A stretch of 64,000 nt of DNA from Theobroma cacao. Its lineage: Eukaryota; Streptophyta; Magnoliopsida; Malvales; Malvaceae. Where the stretch lies: the NCBI RefSeq assembly GCF_000208745.1, contig NC_030858.1:8031830-8095829 (forward strand). The letters are read 5' to 3'. Under the pieces are notes generated by a model. It made no database searches. It was not told where the DNA came from and was given only the letters and a program-made list of their open reading frames with translations. This document shows, in pieces, positions 47,301 through 58,313 of the stretch (position 1 is the stretch's first letter; each line of letters begins with the position of its first letter). The translations under genes were made by a program, and so were the position numbers.

Positions 47301-48251
47301 ATTGAAATGTGCAGAGTGCTTATATGCAATCTATTTAATCTTGAGTTGAGGACCTCAATTTTCTCAACATAAAATTATGAATTCTGGTATATTAGTAGTC
47401 CTTTAATCAACTGTTGATAGGAGGAGGGAGCTTAATCTGATGCCAACTAATTGGTGATTGCATGGTACTATACCCTCTAAGATATTGCTGTTATAGATTG
47501 TTTCTCTTAAATTCAGACTGAAGGTTATGTTGCTTTTATAGATTGGTTTTAATGATTCTTTCAATTTCATTCTGAACTGTTTCAGCAGATTCAGTTTCTC
47601 ATGCCTAGTTTTTGGTACCAGGTTGGTGATTTGGGCCTATCTAAGGTGAAATGTCAAACTCTGATCTCAGGTGGCGTACGTGGAACACTTCCATGGATGG
47701 CACCAGAACTTCTGAATGGCAGCAGCAGTCTTGTCTCAGAGAAGGTCTGATTTTTAGCACATTTCTGGTGCCCTCTAATCTCTTATCATTTTATTTTCTT
47801 ACTTCACTTATGTCCTACATAATCATGTAAACTTTTTTTGTCTACGTATAGTTAATCATGAGATTTTTGTTTTGATATTTTCTCTAATTTAGGTTGATGT
47901 GTTCTCATTTGGTATTGTGATGTGGGAGCTTCTCACTGGAGAAGAACCATACGCAGACTTACACTATGGGGCTATTATAGGTAATTGCATTATATGTACA
48001 CTTATTCATGGACTCTGTTCTTTCCACTTTGATAAATCATAGTGATCATTTGCCTGGAATTGCTTTCAGGTGGTATTGTGAGTAATACACTACGGCCTCC
48101 GGTTCCAGAATCATGTGACCAGGAATGGAGATCATTGATGGAGAGATGCTGGTCATCAGAGCCATCAGAGAGACCAAGCTTCATTGAGATTGCCAATGAG
48201 TTACGCTCAATGGCTGCAAAAGTTCCACCTAGAGGACAAAACCCACCATAA
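41327..48251 (+). CDS. PB1-domain Raf-like MAPKK kinase (B4 type), 1411 aa, nine exons
   Basis: Exons 41327-44438, 44536-44726, 44864-44938, 45024-45176, 45271-45434, 45546-45693, 47622-47744, 47893-47980 and 48070-48251, all GT-AG and in phase. Exon 1 encodes the long N-terminal part with a PB1 domain at about residues 227-329 ([19 protein letters not shown] ... LRVFLFS). The kinase domain starts near 1133. It has the glycine loop GSGTFGTV (G1140), K1160 in VAIK, a catalytic loop HFDLKSDN (H1260-D1262) with Phe replacing the usual Arg, and DLG at 1284 instead of DFG, then APELL. HFD and DLG occur in other plant B4 Raf-like kinases, so they are family traits and not damage. B4 Rafs activate SnRK2 kinases in osmotic and other stress responses; this is known of the family, not shown here. 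Intron 6 is 1.9 kb. The product is expected to be cytosolic; no membrane segment is seen. Confidence 0.93.
45694..47621 (+). other. Intron 6 of the kinase gene (1.9 kb)
   Basis: GT at 45694 and AG at 47620-47621. Long T-rich intron with no recognisable inserted element or nested gene. It separates the catalytic-loop exon from the DLG/activation-segment exon. Confidence 0.8.
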
Positions 48252-48348
48252 ATGTGCTTGGCTTAAATCATCTTCTGTTTCTGGCAGTTGGAGGAATAGG
48301 ATGTAAATGTGCTTGGCTTGAATGTAATACAGGGAACTAAGTTACAAA

Positions 48349-48390
48349 ACCACCCCCCCCCCCCCCCCCCCCCCTATTNCCCCTATTTTT
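48349..48390. repeat. Poly-C tract with ambiguous base
   Basis: About 23 consecutive C, then CTATT, N at 48379, and again CCCCTATTTTT. The sequence on the two sides of the N is nearly the same, as in the other N-bearing locus. Confidence 0.9.
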
Positions 48391-49407
48391 GTAGAAATTA
48401 TACTGGCTTGATTGTGTTAGCTCTTACAATTCCATTATAAGTGAAAAGTGTCCTGATATGCAATTTATTGGTTAATTATGGTGAAATCGTGCATATCCTG
48501 TCAATCTAACAGGGTTGAATTGTTTCGTATATCCAGTTTCATAGACCTAAATTTTCTGTTCTCAAGCTTATAGATGTGCAACATGCGGGGAGGGGGATGG
48601 TTTTGCACTAAAACCAATGATCTATGGCATTGGCCACCTAGTTAGCAGAACAGCATTTAGTCTATGACTTGAAACCAGAATGCTTGCGCCAATGATCTGA
48701 AGGACAATCAGCTAGGGACCCTGGCAAGCCGGTTGCTAATTTATTAACTTATAAATTTATAATGTAATTGATTTAAATGGGTTGGATGTGTTGAATTATG
48801 TAAGTGATTGTTAAGCTAAAGACGATTAATTCAGCATGCTAAAATGGATCACAAGTAGCTCAGGTTTGGCAGGATTACCTAACAATTTTGGATTATAATT
48901 AAGCTAAACACTTAATAGTCAAAACTCAATTAATTAAATTAGCACACTTATTCAAAATTCGAATGCAATGAATTTAGTGCTGATATTTTTGACCCCAGCA
49001 TTAGCATGAGCATTTCTTCAGTGACACCTGATGCCATTTTCCTCTTTCCAGCCGCGTTATTTCCATTGCCGCGTTGCAATGGGCCGCCAAACGGAGTGGG
49101 TCAAATTCAAGTCCCTAGCTTATCATTTTCCGTGTTCCCTACTAATCACAAACTGTTACGCACCCTAGTGAATGACCAATAAAATTGACCCCTCTAAGCA
49201 TTAGATAGCCAAGATTCTTCTTCTTCATACAGGTGGCATTTTTATATTGGGCCTTGATGATAATCTATCCTACTCAAGGCATTGCTTACAAGACTCCTTA
49301 TTTCCACCTCCCATGATATTTCCTTGCTTGTTTCTCTTCAACTTCCTTGCATGGCTTCTCTAATCAAATTCTTTTGAACTTCCCCTAAACCTCTTAGAAC
49401 TTCTCCA

Positions 49408-49415
49408 TATAAAAG
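49408..49415 (+). promoter_or_regulatory. Candidate TATA box of the 152-aa gene
   Basis: ATATAAAA in the context CTCCATATAAAAGCCTCC. Transcription start would fall near 49440, leaving a 5' UTR of about 45 bases. Confidence 0.6.
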
Positions 49416-49483
49416 CCTCCTTTCGTCACAATCCAAAACCATTAGCCTTATTTTTCTATCTTTAATTTATATTTTTCCTTCCC

Positions 49484-49942
49484 ATGACAAATTCCGAAGA
49501 GAAACCAATCTTCATGCACAAGCATTCACCATTACAAGGAGAGGATGTTGATGACCATGAAGAGGAAGTTTGGGATAAAGGATGTGATTGGTTTAGTCTC
49601 TTCTGCCTCAAATGGCGGCGAAACGACATCGAGGAAACTGATTCCTTAGTGCACCAGAGAGGAGAGCCCACACAGACATGGTGGAAAAGCAAACTGAAGA
49701 AAGTGAAAGAAGTCTCGGAAAAACTTGCAGGGCCAAAGTGGAAGAATTTTATAAGGAAGATGAGTGGATATTGCAATAAGCGTAGGACTCGAAAGAACAG
49801 GTTTCAGTATGATTCTTATAGCTATGCTCTCAACTTTGACGATGGTGCGGATAAAGAAGGAGATGATTTGCTTCAGGATTTCTCCGACAGGTTTGTTGCT
49901 CCATTTTCGGACGAGAGACAGCGGGCTGGGTCAGGAATGTAA
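49484..49942 (+). CDS. Plant-specific small protein, 152 aa, intronless
   Basis: Single exon ATG 49484 to TAA 49940-49942. Function unknown. The N-terminal third is acidic (EDVDDHEEEVWDKGCDW). The middle is basic and Trp-rich (TWWKSKLKKVKEVSEKLAGP, WKNFIRKMSGYCNKRRTRKN) and could form an amphipathic helix that contacts membranes or nucleic acid. Residues 107-121 read FQYDSYSYALNFDDG, the motif also found in the 168-aa protein at 29534-30040. After it, residues 122-144 are acidic and end in DFSDRFVAPFSDER. There is no signal peptide. In both proteins the motif follows a basic stretch and precedes an acidic tail, so the arrangement as well as the motif is shared. Confidence 0.85.
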   Translation: MTNSEEKPIFMHKHSPLQGEDVDDHEEEVWDKGCDWFSLFCLKWRRNDIEETDSLVHQRGEPTQTWWKSKLKKVKEVSEKLAGPKWKNFIRKMSGYCNKRRTRKNRFQYDSYSYALNFDDGADKEGDDLLQDFSDRFVAPFSDERQRAGSGM

Positions 49943-52005
49943 TCACACTGGTTTAATGATTGGTATCTCTTTCTCAGCATATGCAAATTAATGATACTGA
50001 TCAAAATGTTTGCATATATATGATTTCCTTTATACCCTCTTAATTGGAATCCATGTGAAGTATAGTTATATTCTTTGGCTTATTTTGATTCTTGCAAACC
50101 TGGAACATAGTTAACGTAAATTGAACTGCAAGGTATGGGCGTTATGTCAATTAATTTGTATGTAGGGCCTCTGAAATGGAGTTTGAATAGAATCTGTTTG
50201 TATTTGCACCTTAAGCTATGCCTGCCTTTCATTTATGGCAAACCTGTTTTCAGGTATGAACAACTCCCAACCAATTCAGATCAAGATTTCAATACAAGAT
50301 GTAATTAGCGAGCTAGCATAGGGGACAAATTGTTAAACTCGATATTCTAGTATTGGTACAAGGCATATTCATACACCTTAGTTACTTTGCCTGGTGGACA
50401 TGGAGCGATACCTTGAATGCTTTACATAAAGAAATGCATATTATACTGCATGACAGTTTGGAAAATTGTTGTTAGAGAAACCATATAGGCGAAACTGAAA
50501 AAGCAGACACTCATGCCTTGTCCTTTTGCAACCAGGCAACAACAAACAACATTTTGAACCATGATATTTCTTATGTTGTCTATTTCCTGGTTTTACTCAG
50601 CGCTGCTTTGACAATAGTTCTGCAGATTAAGCAGAAACAGGGATACTTTCCTTTCGCTTCAGCAACCCAAAGCTTTGAAAATTTTTTTATTAAGATATAG
50701 AGGTTTAAGTCAAGTCACTTATGTGGACATGAATATAAACTATTTGTTTATGTATATGCACGAGTAATTTATGCTTAAAGGCAGGGGAGAAATTATAGAA
50801 GACATTAAGGACCAAAGAATCCTGCAGCTAATTTAACCCCATGAAGTAAATTGTGTTGCTCACAGCAAATTGTCTCTCCCACATCTCAAAATACTCTGAG
50901 TAATAGACTTTTATGTTGCAGCCGGAGACTTAAGGAAGAAGTTTTGAAGCATTAATTACGCTTTGTTTTTGTGGTTAGGTATGATTGTATTGGTTTTGTA
51001 TTATCGTTGTATTTGTTTCTTTGTGCTTTCTGCCTACCTTCTCATGCAGCTTGTTTTGTTTTGTATCACTAACAGGATTTCTTCCTGACTTTAAGATGAA
51101 TGAGATTTCATTTAGCCAAAATACATATATGCTAAGTTGCGGTCACAAGTCCCGTTATTTGATACCTAGCCCTTGCTAGTTTATTATTGTTCCCTTAAAC
51201 AAAATTTTAATTGATCCTGTATATCCTTTCTGGATTGTACAATGACATTTATCAAATGGAAAACCGCTGATACAGCACATACAAAAAAGAACCATGGAAC
51301 CATTCCACGAATAGATGATATGGAAGCTACACCAGAAATCTAGGTGGTGTTATTAAATAGTTTGACCAATCGAAAATGAAATACCTCAAACCCCATGTCT
51401 CTGTCTACATATTATTGCAAGCATTAACCTTCAATCAATTCACAGGTAAAACATTACATATAGTATGAACAAGTTGATAATTACATTATAAACCCATGAC
51501 TTAAAGCCATTCTTGTCCACAGATATAAAAGCATGAGCTGAAAATTTACAGCTACCTATGATACATTAATTCTATGTAGAGGACTTTTCTTACAGTCTTG
51601 TAGGCTCTAAATTTCAAGAATCTAAAACAACATAGTTACACAGATATCATTACCTATCGGCGGATTACCTATTGACTAAAACTGATTGGTGCTGATGCCA
51701 ACCCATTTGTAAAGCTGAACCACAAAACTTGTTATTGATGATAGCTAACCACGTTAACAAAATAAAGCACTCAACGGAAGTTGTCTTGTACCCAGACTTT
51801 CCATTGCAATGGCCTATAATGCATGCTCGAAGCTGAATTTCCACCAGTATAGGCAGAAAGCGAAACAAGTAGTTTTCTATAGCTTTTAATTTACATTAAG
51901 TGTTCATTGCTGGTTTTACCTGCATTACTTCTTTTTCCAAATTAAATTTGGCGAATGATTCTTGAGAAAAGCTCATTTTGATTGAGAAACACATTCATAA
52001 GCAGC
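49943..52005. other. Intergenic, 3' sides of two convergent genes
   Basis: Contains the 3' UTR of the 152-aa gene and, from about 51200, the probable 3' UTR of the KNOX gene on the other strand. The GC content is a little higher than in the TE-rich spacers, but no coding frame or repeat stands out. Confidence 0.5.
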
Positions 52006-52907
52006 CTACCTCTTACGTTTGCTTTTCAGAGAAGTAGATGGGTTACTCTGCCAATTCCTTTTTCTCTGGTTTATAAACCAATTGTTAATCTGCTTTAACT
52101 GCAATCCGGTTTCCTGCACTAATCTTGCTTTGTCTTCCTCCTGCAACAACATTTTGTCAGAAAACTGTTGAAAAGTACGTATCATAAGGTCAACAGAGCT
52201 ACCCAGGAAATATATCACACTCACTGTTGGGTAAGGCCATTTAGAATGTGACTGCCACCAAGCTTTTAAGAGGGAGGTGGTGTCACCTGGTAGCTTTCCA
52301 GCCCTTCTCTTACGCAGAATTTCCTCTCTAACGACCACAATTTTCTCCTTGTAACCCTAAAATGCAGAAAGCACATTTAGGTGCAGAGTATATGTCAAGT
52401 CTTTCCACTATTAAGTTTAAGAAAGCATACCTGCTTCAGCTCATGCTTCAGTTCTTGCCTAACACGCTCCATCAAGGACCTCTCAGTTTCAGATGGAATG
52501 AGAGGACCAAATCCCATGCTGTCAATCCCATCCAAACTTCCATCAAACAAGCTTGTATCACTATCTACCACTTCATCTTCATCATCAGACATGGTTGCAC
52601 CAGTGCCTTCACCTGGAGATACACCTGTTCAATACTTCATGGCTTAGATCTAAGTTTAGCCAGTTTAATCCATGGTTAATGCAGTAATACTAAAAGAATA
52701 AAATAAACAGGGAAGGATAAGTTCATTATTATGAATTATAGCTGGTGGGAAAGCTAGATGTAGAATTCAAATACTGAAACCAACTTCTAAGGCTTATGTA
52801 TAGACCCTTTTTCAGTTCTAGGTGAATTAAAGGGACAATATCATAGTGATTAGCATTGTTCTTCATTGGCCATAGCTGTCAGTTTGGCTTTTACAGGGAG
52901 GTGTGTG

Positions 52908-52944
<37 letters not shown>

Positions 52945-55732
52945 TGGCTTAACTATCTACAACTTATAGCTCAGAGAAGTCTCAACACAAGGTTCACTAG
53001 AAGGGAGCTAACAAATATAATGGTGTATAAAAAACCGGTTCAACCCTGGATCAACGAGAATGGTTGGCGGTAAAAGATAGTCTGGAAGAAAAACAAAAAG
53101 AAAAGGAAATGATAAAAATTTCTAACGAAAATAAAAATTAAAACTTAGCTAGGAACTAAGACCTCTTAATGCATATGCTTAATCTAAACCTCCAAAACAT
53201 TTCCTGATAGAGGAAAGACATAACAAGGAAGATTTAAGTAGAATGGATGTGACATGAAGCCTGGAATATGGATGCTACTATCAGAGCACTGACACTTGAA
53301 TAGTTGGAGCATCATTTAGAAACCAGAAAAAGGAAAATACATAACTAATTAAAAGATGCAATCATTACGGATAACATAGCTCCAATGCATTAGAATGATG
53401 CACTTGCATGCTACTACTACTTTCTGCTATCTGTTCCAAAAGCTGTTCACCTTAAGGTGAACTATTTACCTGTTAAACTTTGAAGTGATTGCTCAAGATC
53501 CCAACAAGCCATAACTGCTTCCATTGCATGAACACGGACATGTTGTTGCAATTGGTCTTTAAAGAAACCAAGCAATAGAACATAATTTGTCTACATTAAA
53601 GGGAGAAAAGAGAGAATATTCAAAAGATGCCAATGATCACATATAACATGTCTATATTAGAAAGCTGAGAAGGAAAAAAAAAGGCAAAAGGGAAATAAAC
53701 CATCTCATACCTATTAAATATTCAATAAAATCATTGAATATTTACAGCAGCTTACAAAAAATTTTAGGGGATTGATCTGGTGAGGCAACTATGTGAAACA
53801 GAGGGGACAGGGAAATTCTGATCTATTCCTTATTCCACAAAATATACAATAAAGGCAGATCAAAACTTAAAAGACATCACTTCAAATGATTTTTAACAAT
53901 AATGGACAATAATCTATCGTGAGTCCCATAATTGCATAATCCTACGCCTCATCATAAAAGTAAAGATTATTGTGAAAAATTTCTTGCATTGTCAAATTCA
54001 AGAAACCACTTCCTTAAATATAGACAGGTCATGTTTAGCTTGTCTTAAAAATAATGCCAGCTCTTTCAAGACCTGTAATGCTGGCTTGTACGAATGCTTT
54101 CTATGGCCAGGTTGACCAAAGAAACCACTATACTTTAGAAGACTGTCCAACACCATAAAGACTGATAAAGGTGCAATCCAAGCAACAAAAATAGTTCTAA
54201 AAAAGTAACAGATTTCTAATACTATCAGATGCCTGATTGAAACACAATTTTTTTTTCCATAACTGAGTTAACTTTTTTAGCTTGGTCTCCGAAATACTTA
54301 ATGGCATCATAGAGAATATATCTGCTATTATCAAGAAAGACCAAATGAGGAATATAGACGCTTGGATAGAAAAATTAGTTGCAGTATCATCCAGAGTTGA
54401 AACCAAGATCATGCTTCCAGCTATCTCCAACAGCAATTTCTTATTCCAAATAATATGTAAAAAACAAAAAAAGAATAGCTCAAACCATTGGAAATTTAAG
54501 AATTCAATTAAGTTTTCTTTACACAGTTAAAGGGGAAAAACATTGAACAACTAAATTGCCAGTTGGTACTTGCATGTTTATACCATCAAACTGATACTAA
54601 TTCACTCAGAAGGCCCGAGCACTGATGCTCATCCAGAATCGGAAACAATATGGAAACAGAAACCTAACAATCCCCCCCTCCCCCCCACCCAAAAAAAAAA
54701 TGGCAGAAACTGAAAGTTGGTCCTTCACGCAAGAACAAATTCCGTAAGCAAGGAGAGACATATTACAACAATCAAGAAACAAAAGATTCTTGAGAGCACT
54801 CCAAAAGTTCCATTATTAGGGTACTGAAAAGCATCATCCATCCAATGAAGCCACAAAAGCACATTCTGGTTCACATCACAAGGCACACCTTCAAGTACTA
54901 TCCTCCACTAAGAAACTCCAGCATACCATCTTTTTAGTTGACACATAAAATACTACCAACATAAAACATCCCAAAACCCATCTATCTCCCCTCATTTCTT
55001 TAACTAAATTACATAATAAGAAACCAAAAAAGTAAAAGGGTTAGATTAAAAACTTCAGCTTTATTAAGGAGCAGCATCTCCATAGCTAAAAAAAGAAAAA
55101 GCATGAAAACAAAAAATCTCTAGCTTGAAGAGAAATCCTTTCCTAAAATAGTCACATACTGTTGTAAAATAAAAACCCATAAGTCCAGCTACTCATTAAA
55201 AGCAAATAATTAACAAAAAAATTTGTATACTACAAATAGAAAATAAAAAAAAAAAACTCAGTATAACCAATGGATCATAACTAAAAAAAGAAAAAAGAAA
55301 AAAAGACCTAAAACCAACCGGTCAACGGTGACCCAAATAAGAAAGATAACAAGAACTAAGCCAAAAAAAGAAAAGCAAAGAGCCCAAATCAAGAAACAAG
55401 AAGAGAAAAGGGTTTACCATGAAGTGATCGAGTTCATCGTCAGAAGCAGTAGCAGCGGTAGCTGAGTACTTAGCCAAGACTTCCTGGGACCTAGCCAACT
55501 GAGCGTCGATCTTAGCGAGCTGGTCAACAGGCGTAGCAACACGCAGACAAGCGACGTGTGCTTCCAACAGCTGGTCGTACATGGGATGTCCCATTATCTC
55601 GGCCTTGTGTTTGGCTCTTTCCCAGTGGTCGACGTCGGCAGCAGCTGAGGCAGAAGCCGATGCAGCGGTTCCGTTTAGAGCAAGGGTTTGCATGTTTTTG
55701 GTGTGGTCGGAGACAAAGCCATCGAAAGCCAT
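52006..55732 (-). CDS. Class II KNOX homeodomain transcription factor (KNAT3/4/5 type), 298 aa
   Basis: Complement exons 55418-55732, 53470-53590, 52431-52624, 52225-52356 and 52006-52140, GT-AG and in phase. KNOX1 lies at about residues 40-82 ([20 protein letters not shown]), KNOX2 at about 98-146 ([20 protein letters not shown]), the [18 protein letters not shown] linker and acidic stretch follow, then ELK at 193-212 ([20 protein letters not shown]). The TALE homeodomain has the PYP three-residue loop extension (251-253) and recognition helix [10 protein letters not shown] (275-284). TALE proteins bind DNA with BELL partners; class II KNOX genes act in differentiation, secondary wall and root or ABA responses. 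It is shorter than Arabidopsis KNAT3-5 because the glutamine- or histidine-rich N-terminus is brief. Intron 1 is 1.8 kb and contains no gene. The IVVVREE segment varies from the usual IVDIREE. Confidence 0.93.
52625..53469 (-). other. Intron 2 of the KNOX gene (0.8 kb)
   Basis: Donor GT at 53469-53468, acceptor AG at 52626-52625. Contains a GA microsatellite at 52912-52940. Confidence 0.8.
52912..52940. repeat. GA microsatellite in the KNOX gene intron
   Basis: Pure alternating AG for about 29 bases. Confidence 0.9.
53591..55417 (-). other. Intron 1 of the KNOX gene (1.8 kb)
   Basis: Donor GT at 55417-55416, acceptor AG at 53592-53591. It contains a C-run followed by an A-run near 54672-54700 and AT-rich DNA. 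No inserted element recognised. Large first introns are usual and often regulatory in KNOX genes. Confidence 0.75.
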
Positions 55733-58313
55733 GTTCAGAGAAAGAGATGAAAGGGCTTTGAAGGGTTGGAGTTTTAGTAAAGAAGAAGATAAGAAGAGAG
55801 AGAGAGAGAGAGAGAGTCTTGTAGAAGAAAGAAGGAAAGAAAGAGAGGAAGGCGCGGTTGTTGGAGGGATTGTGGTAATAAAGACAAAGGGGGATCTATG
55901 ATGCAAGGGAACAACTATTGACGTTTGAGTTAAATTTCTAGGTCTTTGGTGGTTAATTTGGTTGGCTTTTTTGTCTCTTCTGTTTCACTGGTTTACCTCC
56001 TTTAATTACATAAAAACCTTTTGTAATAATACTAGTATTTCAAGTAGAATCACAGCCAAATCAAAATAATAAGGTTACTATAAAAGACCTAGACACATCT
56101 TCCGTTACTTGCGTCTTTCATCTCTCTTTACGGGTAGCCATTCATGTCATACAACAAAACCAAAAATAATTACCGTATTTATCTGCTAAACCATTTTTCC
56201 ATTTTAAGTATTCACATACAAATATCAACAAAATTTTGTTTTTACTTCCATAAAAATTCATTAAATCGATACCTTCATCAAATAGACTTCACTATGTTTC
56301 GTTTTTCCATAATGATCGTAATTTGTTAAAAAGTTATCATGGTTTAATGATTAAGTTAACAATAATTATAAGTATTGATTCAGAATTGTTAGAATATTGT
56401 TTTAAAGAAGAGTTTTTAGGTTTAAGATACTGTTTTTCATTAAATTTAAAAGAAAATACATTCAATATAGTTTTGTTTCTTGTAAATATCACCCTAACCA
56501 ACTTTTTTTATTATTATATCGGGTGATCCGTCAGTCTCTGACTTGTTCCTTAGCTTTATGCTTTAAAGGCAAAGGTAAAAGGAAATGTACATTTTTGTTT
56601 TTAGTTTTGTGTTTTAGCATATTTACCAAACCAGAACAAAAAAAATAAATATTTATTGTTTTGGTCAGTGAAAAAACATTGCTCTGCAAAATTAGGTCAA
56701 GCCTTTGACCGAAAAAAGGACGAGGCCCAGCTCGAAAGGCAAGGACACTGTGAATTTCATTGCAAGAAGCCAAGAAGCCCTATGATGACACCATTGCCCA
56801 TTTCCAGCTCCTTGTCTCCGTACGTTCTACACGTGTCATCCTCATATTTCATTGGACCACCGGTGGGACCATCTAGGAGAACGAACTACATCCCTTCACC
56901 TGTCCGTTGCAGGCTAACCAGGGACCGCTGCCAGCAAAAGAAAATAAATATTTATTTTTATAAATTATGAACTCGATTTTCTATATTCAATCACTGGTTT
57001 ATGTTAATTACATTTCAAGGCATTTTCTCACTTTAATTAAATATATAATAATGATTTCTGATTTTCTCAAATAGCGACTTGATTAATTTTTTTGTATATC
57101 AAATACTGAACCCACTATTTAATTTCAAAACTTCACCTAACCTTGACTAACTAGTGCTATAGGTAAGTTAAGTTGGTTTAAGTAGCAATGCCTAAGCATT
57201 TTTGGGGCACTATTAAATTGAATATGGGTTTTTATTCTGTCGGTAGGAGGAAATAGGAATCATTCAAAATTACATGTTGCAACAGCTACTGGTTGAATGA
57301 AGCCAAGGAGCCAAATTCATTCATTGCTGAGTTTGAACTTTGAAACCCATTAAAGTTGACCCAAATGGTCCCGGCTTGCCCCCTCTTACTCAGCATAGCT
57401 TGAACAGCTTTTTGCTACGAACACTCGGCCATCAATAATGAAAAATTCCATGTATCTTACACTACAAGTCGAAGGATCTGACTAAGAGACCACCTTCTCT
57501 ACATGTAATAGATAGGCCATTTGATATGCTCAAGATTTTTCTTGTAAAGTGTGGGATGACATGTCTCATGGTTTTTGGTAATAAAAAATTCAACATTTTC
57601 AACCTTAGCCTACCCTAATTAAGCTCCAAGTTCCCTCGTGATGTCAACATGGTGTTCAAGCTTTGTCAATTCGGTGCTAAATAGTTTATTGTTAATAACA
57701 TAGATTTTAGTAACAAGTTCAACGGTTTACTGTATTCATCGATGTTTAAACAGTTTAACAGGTACATATAAATACTTATTCAGGAAGATAAAATATATTG
57801 ATTATAAATATCATTTTAATAAATATTTATTAGTTCTTTTTAACTTTTATAATTGATTTTTCCATAAAGTTTTGAAACCTTCAATCTCAAAGCCCAGGTT
57901 TAATAGCTTGGGCTCTAGATCCTAACCATGTTAAATCCAATCTGCTATGATTCTCTTAATTTTGCTCTTGTTTGTTCTACTCTTCTAGCCTACTAGACTA
58001 GCTTAGTTTGTTAATTAAGCCCCGGTTTTAGCAGTAAGCCGTGATCAACCATGCAGTGGGCGCTAAGATTTGCCTGCAAAGGATGATGAGGGGCAAAACA
58101 AAACCTCCCTTACCGTACCATCATTGGCAGCATGTAGCTTTGCTCCTAGTTACAGACAGTATCCGAGTTTGAAGTTTGAAGGGCAATACTTTTCTCTCTT
58201 TCTTTCATGCATAGATATTGGTACGAAATTTTCCGGCAAGATCGGACAAGTTACACGACGAGAGTTTGAACATGCAAAAGGGGAGGCTAAAGAATGAATA
58301 TATTACTTGTTTC
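55733..58313. other. Upstream region of the KNOX gene and spacer before CYP28
   Basis: 55733-55920 is the likely KNOX 5' UTR, with a GA microsatellite at 55794-55816. Candidate promoter sequence extends to about 56120. 56800-56930 is GC-richer and includes ACACGTGTC (56831-56839), a palindromic G-box-like site. 56940-58060 is AT-rich with no gene. 58060-58313 is probably the 3' UTR of the cyclophilin gene. Confidence 0.5.
55794..55816. repeat. GA microsatellite in the KNOX 5' UTR
   Basis: Alternating AG on the + strand, CT in the transcript sense, 60-85 bases before the start codon. Confidence 0.9.

Larger units (their letters stand above)
48252..49483 (+). other. 3' UTR of the kinase gene and promoter of the next gene
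   Basis: 48252-48450 is the likely kinase 3' UTR and includes a poly-C tract and an N at 48379. 48450-49400 has no coding frame. ATATAAAAG at 49408-49415 is a probable TATA box for the 152-aa gene, 70 bases before its ATG. Confidence 0.55.

Noticed and set aside
49943..52005. Additional gene between the 152-aa gene and the KNOX gene
   Set aside because: Only short frames without splice support or motifs; explained as two convergent 3' regions.
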